The notes beneath the pieces were generated by a model. It saw only the letters and a program-made list of their open reading frames with translations, was not told where the DNA came from and did not search any database. A stretch of DNA of 64,000 nt from an uncultured Dehalococcoidia bacterium (GTDB lineage: Bacteria > Chloroflexota > Dehalococcoidia > Lucifugimonadales > JAAXIE01), in the NCBI GenBank assembly GCA_951813255.1, contig OX638353.1, forward strand, positions 1,116,001 through 1,180,000, in the 5' to 3' direction. Shown piece after piece: positions 1 to 8,501 of the stretch. The position numbers and the translations under genes are program-made. How positions within the stretch are numbered: position 1 is the first letter of the stretch; each line of letters begins with the position of its first letter.

Positions 1-1
1 C

Positions 2-1495
2 AAGCTCGTCTGCGTCCCCATCCTCGCCTCCGGTCCCGGCGTCAGCAACGCCGCCACCGGCATGCTCGTCGCCAAGGACAACTGCTGGCCCCTCCTCGTC
101 CTCGGCGGGCGCAGCGCCCTCAACACTCGCGGCCTAGGCCCCTTCCAGGAGTTGGATGGTGTGCCCGTCTTCCGCCCCCTGTCCAAGTGGGCCGAGACCG
201 TGGACCGCCCCACCCGCATACCCGACTTCCTAGCCCGCGGTGTCCTCACCGCCACCTCAGGCCGGCCCGGTCCCGTCTTCCTCGACCTCCCCCAAGACGT
301 GCTCCTGTCCCAGACCGATGAAGAGCGGATCACGCTGCCCCACCCTTACGACGGCGTTGCCCGCCCAGCCGGCGACCCCGAACTCATAAAAGAAGCCGCC
401 GAACTCCTCCTCAACGCCGAGTCTCCCCTCATGATCGTCGGCAAAGGTGTCCGCTGGTCCGAGCCCTTCTCCGAGTTGCGCGAGTTGACCGAAACCCTCG
501 GCATGCCCTTCCTCACCTCTCCCATGGGCCGCGGCTTCATCCCCGACGACCATCCCCTCTGCATGGGCGCCGCCCGCTCCATGGCCCAGCGTGGCGCCGA
601 CGTCGTCCTCCTCGTCGGCACCCGCCTCAACTGGACCTTCCGCTTGGGCACCGAACTCGGCCCCGACACCAAGATCATCCAGATCGACATCGACCCCACC
701 GAGATCGGCCTCAACCGCCAACCCACCGTCGGCATCGTTGGCGACGTAAAGCCCGTCCTCCAGCAGTTGCTTGGTGAACTGCAAGGCCACACCAGCGGTA
801 TGGCCGAGCGCGCCGCCGAGTCCCCATGGGTCACGGGCCTACAGGAGAAGCGCACCGAGAACGAATCAGGGCTGGAGAACTTCTACATACAAGCCGACCA
901 ACTCCCCATGACCCCTCATCGCATGCTCAAGGAGATCAAGGACTTCATCCCCCGCGACACCACCGTAGTCGTCGACGGCAACATCATCCTCGGCGCAGGC
1001 CGTCAGGTGATACCCTCCTACGAGCCCGCCACCCGCCTCAACTCCGGCTCCAACGGCTGCATGGGCGTCGGCGTCCCCTTCGCCCTCGGCGCAAAGCTCG
1101 CCCGCCCCGACAAGCCCGTCGTCGGCATCATAGGCGACTGCGCCTTCGGTTTCAGCGCCATGGAAATGGAGACCGCCCTGCGACATAACATCCCAGTCGT
1201 CTACCTCATCGCCAACAACGACGGCATCTCCGGCGCAACCATCCAGGACGCCAACATGCCCGACCACCCCGAACGCGTCATGATGTACACGGAAGACATC
1301 CACTACGAGCGCATCATCACCGCCTTCGGTGGCCACGCCGAGTACGTTGAGCGCCCCGAAGACATCCAGCCAGCCATGCAGCGCGCCTTCGACTCCGGCA
1401 AAGCAGCCTGCATCAACGTCAAACTCGACCCCCGCGCCCCCTTCCCCGGCCCCGGCGGCCAGATGCGCCCCCACCGCGCCACCCTCTCCTACTAG
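2..1495 (+). CDS. Thiamine-diphosphate-dependent lyase (oxalyl-CoA decarboxylase / acetolactate synthase-like), 5' truncated
   Basis: The frame is open from base 2, so the start lies upstream and about 497 residues are visible. The first visible residues carry the GPGVSNAATG signature of the Pyr domain of ThDP enzymes. The middle (EAAELLLNAESPLMIVGKGV) is the central nucleotide-fold domain. The C-terminal PP domain holds GDCAFGFSAMEMET followed by NN, the cofactor and Mg binding motif, with Cys in place of the usual second Gly of GDG. The AFGFSAMEMET stretch is closest to oxalyl-CoA decarboxylase and 2-hydroxyacyl-CoA lyase as I know them, so a CoA-thioester lyase is likelier than acetolactate synthase. 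The substrate is not determined. Codons are strongly C-ending, like the catabolic genes at 7.5-10 kb. Confidence 0.85.
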   Translation, partial: KLVCVPILASGPGVSNAATGMLVAKDNCWPLLVLGGRSALNTRGLGPFQELDGVPVFRPLSKWAETVDRPTRIPDFLARGVLTATSGRPGPVFLDLPQDVLLSQTDEERITLPHPYDGVARPAGDPELIKEAAELLLNAESPLMIVGKGVRWSEPFSELRELTETLGMPFLTSPMGRGFIPDDHPLCMGAARSMAQRGADVVLLVGTRLNWTFRLGTELGPDTKIIQIDIDPTEIGLNRQPTVGIVGDVKPVLQQLLGELQGHTSGMAERAAESPWVTGLQEKRTENESGLENFYIQADQLPMTPHRMLKEIKDFIPRDTTVVVDGNIILGAGRQVIPSYEPATRLNSGSNGCMGVGVPFALGAKLARPDKPVVGIIGDCAFGFSAMEMETALRHNIPVVYLIANNDGISGATIQDANMPDHPERVMMYTEDIHYERIITAFGGHAEYVERPEDIQPAMQRAFDSGKAACINVKLDPRAPFPGPGGQMRPHRATLSY

Positions 1496-1504
1496 CGGCT
1501 GGTT

Positions 1505-2452
1505 ATGCCGACAACGGGCACGTCTATGGGCACGGATGATTGGGCCTCCTTGCTCGTATCGTGCCCTGTCGGCTGTGCCTTCCTCCTCACCATCCAGCGA
1601 GATCAGGAGCCCGTTGCTTCCGCCATCACTCCACCACAGGCCTTCGCGCGACTCGCCATAGCCAGGGATATAGTCAACCCATGGTCGCAAGGTTTCGATC
1701 AGGACGTTAAGGCCCTCCTTGCGCGAGGGCCACACTTGACCGACCTTGCCCGCGAGATGCTAGCCAGCCCCGAAAGTCGTTGGTGGACAGCCCCATTCGA
1801 CCGCAGCCGACAGGTTTTCATCGTCGAAGAAGGCGACGACCAACAACCGGATACGCCAGCAAATGTCAGGTGGGAGGCATACGCCGAGCGACCGATCACA
1901 CGTCGCGTCACTTCGACGTTGCGGGATAAATACTCATGTCTCGACACAATCATAGCCTCAGGCATCGGAGATTGGCCCTCTGGTCCATGGCGCAGATACG
2001 GGGCTCAGATAGATGGCTTGGCCCGAGTCCTTGAGGTTCGAAATCCCGCCGATTGGCACGGCTTATGCGTCTCCCATCCACGCATAAATCAAGATGCTAA
2101 TAGCCCGGCAGGAGTGGGTGTCCTAACCCCTGACTGGGCTGGTGTTGCCACCCAGTGGGACGGTATCCATCTGACTTTTATGGCCCTGTTGACCGTCCCC
2201 TTTGTCCGCTACAACTCAGCAGCCGGCGCCACGATGATGTGGTCGTGGGATACGGAAGCCACAATCTGGCTTCCGGGTGAATTCCTCAGGGCAGGCACTC
2301 CTATTCCGCCGGTGGGTTGCGAAGTGGATAGTTCCGCCCTCGTTGCGCCACTGATGTACAGTGATTTGGGGACCCGACCCACAGGCAAGATATTCCGATA
2401 CAAGAAGCGCCGCCCTTGGTGGCCTCGCCTCGGCAACAATGCCGGACGGTAG
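1505..2452 (+). CDS. Hypothetical protein of unknown family
   Basis: A 315-residue frame begins 9 nt after the ThDP enzyme stop; another possible start is the ATG at 1526. No good ribosome binding site is visible. The product is Trp-rich, with no signal peptide and a basic C-terminus (YKKRRPWWPR). I do not recognise a domain. The segment ADWHGLCVSHP and the later Trp/Thr-rich core look like a soluble globular protein. Codon use is mixed, unlike the strongly C-ending neighbour, suggesting a different history. Co-transcription with the lyase is possible from spacing only. Confidence 0.6.
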   Translation: MPTTGTSMGTDDWASLLVSCPVGCAFLLTIQRDQEPVASAITPPQAFARLAIARDIVNPWSQGFDQDVKALLARGPHLTDLAREMLASPESRWWTAPFDRSRQVFIVEEGDDQQPDTPANVRWEAYAERPITRRVTSTLRDKYSCLDTIIASGIGDWPSGPWRRYGAQIDGLARVLEVRNPADWHGLCVSHPRINQDANSPAGVGVLTPDWAGVATQWDGIHLTFMALLTVPFVRYNSAAGATMMWSWDTEATIWLPGEFLRAGTPIPPVGCEVDSSALVAPLMYSDLGTRPTGKIFRYKKRRPWWPRLGNNAGR

Positions 2453-2542
2453 CCCCCATACCCCTCAGCCCCTCCACCTAACCCCGAACTCCTCCCGTTC
2501 GTCCTGAGTGAAGTGAGGGGGGAGAGACTCTCGCGACCCCCG

Positions 2543-3853
2543 CTACCCCTCAGGCCTCCACAACTCCGTCCCCGGCCTCCAGTCCTTCCACGCAAACCAG
2601 AACGAATAGTGCGTCTGCATCCTCCGCAGCTCCTCCCCAGCCCTCGGCCCCTCCAGCCCCATTCCGCTCAACCCGTGCCACGTCGTCCCCTCCTGGTCCA
2701 CCACCAGCGGCGCATCCTCCCATTCAGCCCCCGGAACCACCGTGAACTCCAGCAGAGTCCCATCCACTTCCCGTTCAAAGATGGCACTCGTCGCAGAACC
2801 GGCGTGATACACCACCAACAGGGGGACCCCAGCAAAGGTATCATTCACCACCGGATGTTCCCGCAGGTGTCCCACCGAGTAAGCCTTGTGCTCATCGCCG
2901 ATGGAGATGGCAGCCACCAGCGTCTTCGGCGCCAGCCGGTCATCCTCATTCGTCTCGCTTATGATCCCCGTCTGAGCACTGTCATAGTAGGTCGTGTACC
3001 CATCCCTGCTTCCATACCCAAACTTGTCCAAGGCCACCGTATCCGGATGCAACTCCACCCACTGCCCCCAGGTCGTATGCAGCGCCGGCAAAATCTGCAG
3101 CTTGTCCCCCTTGAATTGACCCTCCACCGCATCACCGGTGAAGTGGCTCCACAACGTGTCCGTCTGGTGGTCGTACATCACCAGCGCATTCATTATCAGC
3201 TTGCCCGAAACCCCAAACGTCAGGTGCTGTCCCTCGTGTTCAGCGGCATACACGATGCCGGAATAACACAGCGGTCACCAAGTCACCGCGACGGGCTTCC
3301 CTCCAACCACATCATTCACAATCTCATGCTGGCTCAGGTATGGAATCGGATACGCCCGGTGGTCGCCATTGATCGACAACCCCAGCACCTGCTCATGCTC
3401 GTTATAGGCTTCCATAGCCAAGCCCGCATCAAGAAACTCCGGATCCAGAATCGCCGGAATCGCGTCCCGCGGGATGATGTCATGAATCTCGTACTCACTC
3501 TCCTCTTCCTCCACCACCCTAGCCAGGGCCTCTTCCGTAGGCCGCGCCTCCGAAGTCGCCCGGACACTATCCGTCCCACTGCCACCCTCAGAAGCAGTCG
3601 CCGTCCCAGCGCCACCCTCAACGGAAGTCACCGTCTCAGCACCAGCGTCGCTCACCCCAGTCCCCCGCTCAACGGGCGTTGCCCGCACCGCACCGGAAGG
3701 CGTGGCACTATCCCCACTAACCGCCGCAGCAGCAGTCCCTTCCGACCCAGCCGAAGACTCCCCCTCCAACCCATCACTACCTCCACACGCCCCCAGCGCC
3801 ACCCCAAGCACCAAAAGTCCCACCAAAACCGCACTCAAACCGTAATATCTCAT
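2543..3853 (-). CDS. DUF3179 lipoprotein with one in-frame TGA at a conserved Cys: candidate selenoprotein (or nonsense-interrupted gene)
   Basis: The 436-codon reading frame has one interruption, a TGA at 3275-3277 after residue 192. The N-terminus has a hydrophobic signal and LGACGG lipobox, then a Ser/Thr/Ala/Glu-rich linker (about residues 25-115), then a DUF3179 domain. Up to the TGA the protein ends GGKPVAVTW; beyond it the same frame continues PLCYSGIVYAAEHEG and then LTFGVSGKLI, the family core. DUF3179 proteins normally read VT(Y/F)CPLC here, so the TGA replaces the first Cys of a CxxC pair. A SECIS-like hairpin follows. A leaderless start is supported by TATGAT 6 nt before the ATG. 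No selenocysteine machinery lies in the window, so a simple nonsense mutation or sequencing error cannot be excluded. Biochemical function is unknown. Confidence 0.7.
3236..3269 (-). promoter_or_regulatory. SECIS-like stem-loop after the in-frame TGA
   Basis: Read on the - strand and counting the U of UGA as 1, nt 9-13 (GUGUU) pair with 38-42 (AACAC), and nt 18-23 (CGGCAU) pair perfectly with 29-34 (AUGCCG). The apical loop is five nt, CGUGU, with G at its second position. An asymmetric internal loop holding two U residues separates the stems. The UGA-to-apical-loop distance is 20 nt. Known bacterial SECIS elements have a small apical loop with an early G, a bulged U and a spacing of about 16-37 nt. 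The fit is good but was judged by eye. Confidence 0.5.
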
Positions 3854-3859
3854 ACATCA

Positions 3860-3865
3860 ATCATA
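3860..3865 (-). promoter_or_regulatory. -10 box of the DUF3179 gene (leaderless)
   Basis: On the - strand TATGAT is followed by exactly 6 nt and then the ATG. A possible -35, TTCTTG, lies 16 nt upstream. No Shine-Dalgarno sequence can fit, so the transcript would begin at or next to the start codon. Confidence 0.45.
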
Positions 3866-3954
3866 CTACACCCCAGTAACCCAAGAACCCCATACCAACC
3901 ACCACCCGCGGGACTCCATGACTGACACCCAACCCCTCAACCGTCGACCACCCC

Positions 3955-4340
3955 CGTCATTCCCGCGAAGGCGGGAACCCACGGCCCGGACTCCATCCCA
4001 AGTCACCATCCCATACCAACCACCGCCCGTGGGACTCCATGACCCACACCCCACCCCTCAACCGTCGACTCACCCCCGTCATTCCCGCGCAGGCGGGAAC
4101 CCACGGCCCGGACCTCATCCCAAATCACCACCCCTTAGCAACCAGCCACCCCACCACCCGTCATTCCCGCGAAGGCGGGAACCCACGGCCCGGACCCCAT
4201 CTCAAATCACCACCCCCTAGCAACCAGCCACCCCACCACCCGTCATTCCCGCGAAGGCGGGAACCCACGGCCCGGACCCCATCCCAAATCACCATCCAAT
4301 ACCATCCAACACCCTCACCCGTCATTCCCGCTAAGCCCAC
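3955..4340. repeat. Palindromic repeat array A (5 copies, last degenerate)
   Basis: Copies of a 27-nt unit begin at 3955, 4077, 4159, 4241 and, broken, 4320. The core TTCCCGCGAAGGCGGGAA is a 7-bp hairpin with a 4-nt loop. The linkers are also conserved (CCCGGAC, then CCATC and AATCACCA), giving periods of 122, 82, 82 and 79 nt. The first two linkers share an extra block around ACTCCATGAC. The whole 3854-4402 stretch between the DUF3179 start and the methyltransferase stop is this array plus C-rich flanks; I see no gene in it. Confidence 0.85.
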
Positions 4341-4402
4341 TCGCCCAACATCCCCCATACCCCCTCCCGAAGTCGAAGGACCCCCGCTAACCCAACATCC
4401 CC

Positions 4403-6028
4403 CTACCCCAACCGCCCCTGCTCCCCCTCCTCCCGATGCCGCTGCGCCGCCTCAAACGACGGCAACCGCGCCGGCAAATCGAACCCCTCCCCCGACAGCA
4501 ACTCCGACACCGTCCGCACCTGTATCTTCGGGTAGTCCCGCTGCCAGATATCCGAGTGGTAGTACCCCGCGCTCACCGCCTCCGTCCGCATCGGCCTCGT
4601 CGGCTCCTCCAAAGTGATGAACAGCCCCATCGCCGCCTTCTCCCGCTCCACCGTCCCCTTCAGGTCCCGCATCGCCGGCGCCGACACATGCCCCCCCTTC
4701 ACCTGCACCACCACCTTCTGCGGCGTTCGCTTCTGCCCGTCAATGAAATACAGCAGCCCGTCGATCCCCCTGTCCGCGCCCCGCTTCTGGTCCGCCTGCG
4801 GTTGCGCCTCCAGCAGCGACATCGCCCAGTACTGGAACTGGAACGGGTCCTGCTCCCACAGCGCCCGCGCACTCTCCGCATCCTCCGGCTCCCCCACCAC
4901 CCGGTAGTCCCTTCCCGCATCAATGTTGAACGTCGTCTTCAGCCGGTTCTTCATCAACGCCACCGCAAGGTGCGTGAGGTCGATCCCAATCCACCGCCGC
5001 TTCAGCTTCTCCGCAGCAGCCACCGCCGTCCCACATCCACAGAAGGGGTCCAGCACCACTTCCCCCTCGTTCGAGGAGGCTTGGATAATACGTTCAAGGA
5101 GGGCCTCCGGTTTTTGCGTAGGGTAGCCCAGACGCTCTTTGTGCCACGACCTCAAAGACTCGACGTCGGCCCAAACATCCTGTATAGGCATCCCATTTGA
5201 TTCGTCCAAATAGCGTTTGATCCTAGGAAACCCGTTCCTGGTGTAGAAGATGCGGTCTTCCGATTCAAGCCGTTGCATGGTGTCCCTCGGAACTCGCCAG
5301 ATTCGGACGATACCGTTCCACTCATACTCATACCCGCCCCCTTGCAATCCGGCCGCGCTCAGGTCTCCCGACATGAAACGCCGTCCATTGGCGTCGCTGT
5401 ATCGATAGTATTGTTCGACATAGGAGGGCTCGTATGGTTGAAAAGTTGGGTTCCAAACGTAGGCGCTCGATCTCGCGTAGAACAAAACTGTGTCATGCAC
5501 GGCGCCGTAGCCCCGAGCGTCACTGTGGGCACTTTGTCTCTTCCAAATCGCCTCATTCCGAAAGTTGTCCACCCCAAACACCGTATCCATGAGAATCTTC
5601 AAATAGTGACTAGCCGTCGGGTCACAGTGCAGATATATCGACCCCGTCGGCTTCAATACCCGGTGCAACTCCACCAGCCGCGGTGCCATCATCACCAAGT
5701 AAGCCATCATCGCGTTGCTGCCGATGAACTGCCGAAACGCCGTGATCATCTCTTTCACCGCCATCGGCACCGCCGCGTTCACAATGATGTCCTGCTCGTA
5801 CGTCCGCTCCGTCTCCTGCGTCCACTCCCATGTGTCCGTGAACGCCTTGATCTGCGCCGGCGACTCCTCCCCCGTCCGCTCCTTGAACAGCACGTTGTAG
5901 CTCGCATTCGAGTTGAACGGCGGGTCCAGATACACCAAATCCACCGACTCATCCGGCACATGCTCCCGCAGCACCGCCAGGTTGTCCCCGTAATAAAGTG
6001 TGTTAGCTCGCGCGTCCTCAGTAGTCAT
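4403..6028 (-). CDS. Beta-class DNA amino-methyltransferase fused to a C-terminal Mrr-like nuclease domain
   Basis: The 541-residue product should methylate an exocyclic amino group (N6-adenine or N4-cytosine) using AdoMet. Catalytic motif IV (DPPF) is at residues 35-38 and AdoMet motif I (DPFCGCGT) at 327-334; this IV-before-I order, with the recognition region between, is the beta class. Residues about 405-515 look like a PD-(D/E)xK Mrr/restriction-endonuclease domain: GADRGIDG at 417-424 supplies the Asp and VVVQVKGG at 439-446 the (Q)xK. This suggests a single-chain restriction-modification enzyme. The start is set by TATAAT 8 nt upstream. Residues about 133-314 have less C-biased codons than both flanks. 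Repeat arrays lie on both sides of the gene. Confidence 0.85.
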   Translation of the reverse strand: MTTEDARANTLYYGDNLAVLREHVPDESVDLVYLDPPFNSNASYNVLFKERTGEESPAQIKAFTDTWEWTQETERTYEQDIIVNAAVPMAVKEMITAFRQFIGSNAMMAYLVMMAPRLVELHRVLKPTGSIYLHCDPTASHYLKILMDTVFGVDNFRNEAIWKRQSAHSDARGYGAVHDTVLFYARSSAYVWNPTFQPYEPSYVEQYYRYSDANGRRFMSGDLSAAGLQGGGYEYEWNGIVRIWRVPRDTMQRLESEDRIFYTRNGFPRIKRYLDESNGMPIQDVWADVESLRSWHKERLGYPTQKPEALLERIIQASSNEGEVVLDPFCGCGTAVAAAEKLKRRWIGIDLTHLAVALMKNRLKTTFNIDAGRDYRVVGEPEDAESARALWEQDPFQFQYWAMSLLEAQPQADQKRGADRGIDGLLYFIDGQKRTPQKVVVQVKGGHVSAPAMRDLKGTVEREKAAMGLFITLEEPTRPMRTEAVSAGYYHSDIWQRDYPKIQVRTVSELLSGEGFDLPARLPSFEAAQRHREEGEQGRLG

Positions 6029-6036
6029 AGCCCAGC

Positions 6037-6042
6037 ATTATA
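6037..6042 (-). promoter_or_regulatory. -10 box of the methyltransferase gene
   Basis: A consensus TATAAT on the - strand lies 8 nt before the ATG at 6028, implying a leaderless or nearly leaderless message. No ribosome binding site is visible between them. Confidence 0.45.
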
Positions 6043-6074
6043 GCCCCCCACCCCCGCCAATCTCGCACCCTTTC

Positions 6075-6712
6075 TGTCATGCCTGCGCAGAGCCTGCCCC
6101 GGACCCCGGTCCACAGGCAGGAACCCACTTAACCCGGACTACCATCACCAATCACCATCCCACACCCCAATCCCCGTCGTTCCTGCGCAGGCAGGAACCC
6201 ACGTAACCCGGACTACCATCGCCAATCACCATCCCACACCCGAGACCCGTCGTTCCTGCGCAGGCAGGAACCCACGCAACCCGGACTACCATCACCAATC
6301 ACCATCCCCACACCCCACACCCGTCGTTCCTGCGCAGGCAGGAACCCACGCAACCCGGACTACCATCACCAATCACCATCCCACACCCCACACCCGTCGT
6401 TCCTGCGCAGGCAGGAACCCACGCAACCCGGACTACCATCACCAATCACCATCCCCACACCCCACACCCGTCGTTCCTGCGCAGGCAGGAACCCACGCAA
6501 CCCGGGCTACCATCACCAATCACCATCCCACACCCCACACCCGTCGTTCCTGCGCAGGCAGGAACCCACGTAACCCGGACTACCATCACCAATCACCATC
6601 CCCACACCCCACACCCGTCGTTCCTGCGCAGGCAGGAACCCACGTAACCCGGACTACCATCACCAATCACCATCCCCACACCCCACACCCGTCGTTCCTG
6701 CGCAGGCAGGAC
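6075..6712. repeat. Palindromic tandem repeat array B (8 intact copies and a degenerate first copy)
   Basis: Units begin at 6175, 6248, 6322, 6395, 6469, 6542, 6616 and 6690, a 73-74 nt period; a broken copy lies at 6075-6174. The core GTTCCTGCGCAGGCAGGAAC is an 8-bp hairpin with a 4-nt loop. It is followed by CCCACG(C/T)AACCCGG and a conserved linker, so the whole unit repeats rather than the hairpin alone. It is homologous, in the same orientation, to array A; one C:G stem pair there is T:A here, which keeps pairing. This array fills most of the gap between the methyltransferase and the gene at 6856. Confidence 0.9.
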
Positions 6713-6855
6713 CCCCCCCATGACATTTTCCCCTTTACAAGCCCCCGCACACCCGTTCTACACTATCCCCATACAAACCCAAGGAGCCCCATCACCCCTG
6801 CACCCAAACCTGACCCTGCCCCAACATAACTCCCAAACCAAAGGAGCCAACCTCA

Positions 6856-7029
6856 ATGCCCAAGACCACCCCCGTCCTGCACAAGACCGTGAGAGTCGTC
6901 GTCTCCCTCTCCCCGCCCGAATACGAGCGCTGGGAACGCATCGCCACTGAACACGAACTGCGTGTCCCTGAGTTCGTGCGTCTCGTCATGACTCAAGCCA
7001 TCCGCAACGAGGAGAAAGCGCAGAAATAG
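6856..7029 (+). CDS. Small ribbon-helix-helix-like protein (57 aa)
   Basis: An AAGGAG site 10 nt upstream precedes this short frame. The product begins with a basic strand-like segment (TVRVVVSLSPPEYERW) followed by two predicted helices (ERIATEHEL, VPEFVRLVMTQAI), the pattern of a ribbon-helix-helix DNA-binding protein such as a CopG/Arc-type antitoxin or repressor. No toxin-like partner follows. It lies directly after repeat array B and is divergent from the methyltransferase, so it could regulate that locus; this is inference from position only. Confidence 0.55.
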   Translation: MPKTTPVLHKTVRVVVSLSPPEYERWERIATEHELRVPEFVRLVMTQAIRNEEKAQK

Positions 7030-7489
7030 CCATGCCGTACATCTCCACACCCACCATCCCTGCTGTGAGTCCGGCGCACACCGGATCAAGCAGGGCCGCG
7101 CCCGCTATTTACTTGCAGTTGGCAGTCAAAATAAGAATTCCCCCAGCATCCACCGTTCCCTCAAAGCTGGCCCCTAGCTGCGCAGTTGCCATTCCCGTGC
7201 CACGGGACTGCGCCGGGAGTGCCACTGGAATGCCAGGGGAGTTGCACGGCAATGCACTCGGAATGCCACGGAAGTTGCACCCTTTGTCTACCGGAATGCC
7301 ACGGGAATGCTACAAGCCCTGCAAAATCTTGCAACCCCAGCTACCACCGCGCGACCATGGTCTCGCCTTCGGTCCCGCCCCCAGCTACGAACGTGGGAAA
7401 CACGTTCCCACGCACCGCCCTGACAAACAAGAGTAGACGGATCCCCCGTCCCACAGGTATAGTTTGACTCAAAATCCGATCAGGAGGAC
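7030..7489. other. Intergenic stretch with degenerate short repeats and a hairpin
   Basis: No convincing gene is present. From about 7187 to 7315 a 12-nt motif, GGAATGCCACGG, recurs at 7260 and 7293, with a looser copy at 7227 and several half copies. At 7392-7412 there is an 8-bp hairpin (CGTGGGAA / TTCCCACG, 5-nt loop). TATAGT at 7458-7463 may be the -10 box for the next gene. Confidence 0.5.
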
Positions 7490-8428
7490 ATGTCCGTGAA
7501 GCTGGCTTTCTTCAACGATTACAAGCTGGGTGTGGCCAAGGGTGACTCAATCGTCGATGTCTCCGACGTCGTCTCCGACCTCCACGCCCACTCCCCCCAG
7601 GACCTGCTCCGCGCCCTCATTGAGAACTTCTCCAGCTACCGCGGCAAGCTGGAAGAAGCGGCAGCAAGTCGCCAGGGCACCCCCCTCGCCCAAGTCGACA
7701 TTAAGCCCCCAGTGCCCAAGCCCTACTCCATCGTCGCCATGGCCGTGAACTACATGGAGGACGGCACCCGCGACGCCCCCGCCCCCATCAACGCCTTCCT
7801 CAAGCCCGCCACCAGCGTCATCGGCGACGGCGACACCATGGTCCTCGAGGACATACCCGCCTCCATATTCGAGGCCGAGGCCGAGATGGCCATGGTCGTC
7901 GGCAAGCTCGCTCGCAACGTGCCCGCTGAGAACTGGGCCGACTACATCTTCGGCTACACCAATTTCATCGATGGCTCCGCCCGTGGCCTCCAGCCCGGCG
8001 GTGGCAACACCTTCTATCAGATGAAGGCCCGCGACACCTACTGCCCCATGGGGCCCTTCATCGTCACCGCCGACGAGATTTCCGACCCCCAGAACCTCCA
8101 GGTCCGCCTCTGGGTCAACGAGAACCTCACCCAGAACTACAACACCAACGACATGGCCCACCAGATTCCCCGCGTCGTCGAATGGGCAAGCTCCTGCCAG
8201 ACCCTCGAACCCGGTGACGTCATCGCCACCGGCACCAACCACCGCGGCCTCTCCGCCTTCCAGGACGGCGACAAAATCGAAATGGAGGTCGAAGGCTTGG
8301 GCCGGCTCCACTTCAACGTCCGCGACGACCTCAAGCGCACATGGAGCCGCGAGACCCGCTTGGACATGCAGAACAAAGGCGTCGATGGCACGACGCCCCA
8401 GTTGACAGGCAAGTACGCCAAGAGCTAG
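7490..8428 (+). CDS. Fumarylacetoacetate hydrolase (FAH) family protein
   Basis: The 312-residue protein has an N-terminal linker of about 80 residues and a C-terminal FAH domain. Visible landmarks are the IVAMAVNYMEDG entry strand, the acidic metal-binding stretch IFEAEAEMAMVVGK (E-x-E), YIFGYTNFIDGSARG and the closing EPGDVIATGTNHRG. FAH-family enzymes are metal-dependent C-C hydrolases, isomerases or decarboxylases acting on diketo acids from ring cleavage. The start follows a strong AGGAGG site. With the VOC and luciferase-like genes downstream, a role in breaking down an aromatic or cyclic compound is likely; the substrate is unknown. Confidence 0.85.
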   Translation: MSVKLAFFNDYKLGVAKGDSIVDVSDVVSDLHAHSPQDLLRALIENFSSYRGKLEEAAASRQGTPLAQVDIKPPVPKPYSIVAMAVNYMEDGTRDAPAPINAFLKPATSVIGDGDTMVLEDIPASIFEAEAEMAMVVGKLARNVPAENWADYIFGYTNFIDGSARGLQPGGGNTFYQMKARDTYCPMGPFIVTADEISDPQNLQVRLWVNENLTQNYNTNDMAHQIPRVVEWASSCQTLEPGDVIATGTNHRGLSAFQDGDKIEMEVEGLGRLHFNVRDDLKRTWSRETRLDMQNKGVDGTTPQLTGKYAKS

Positions 8429-8501
8429 GGACGCCAACTCGCGGATCTTCAGCAGCATTTGGTAAAATGACTCACACATCCATCAATTGGAGGAGAGCAA
8501 G

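Noticed and set aside
2030..2056. tRNA T-arm-like sequence (GGTTCGAAATCC)
   Set aside because: It lies within the coding frame at 1505-2452, and no acceptor or anticodon arms can be drawn around it.
3275..3277. Treating the DUF3179 region as two separate genes with a second start at 3253
   Set aside because: The second half begins in the middle of the conserved domain, is in the same frame, and has no ribosome binding site or promoter.
6075..6712. Possible CRISPR array (regular 73-74 nt period with a palindromic repeat)
   Set aside because: The would-be spacers are nearly identical from unit to unit and no cas gene is nearby; it is a tandem repeat of a whole unit.
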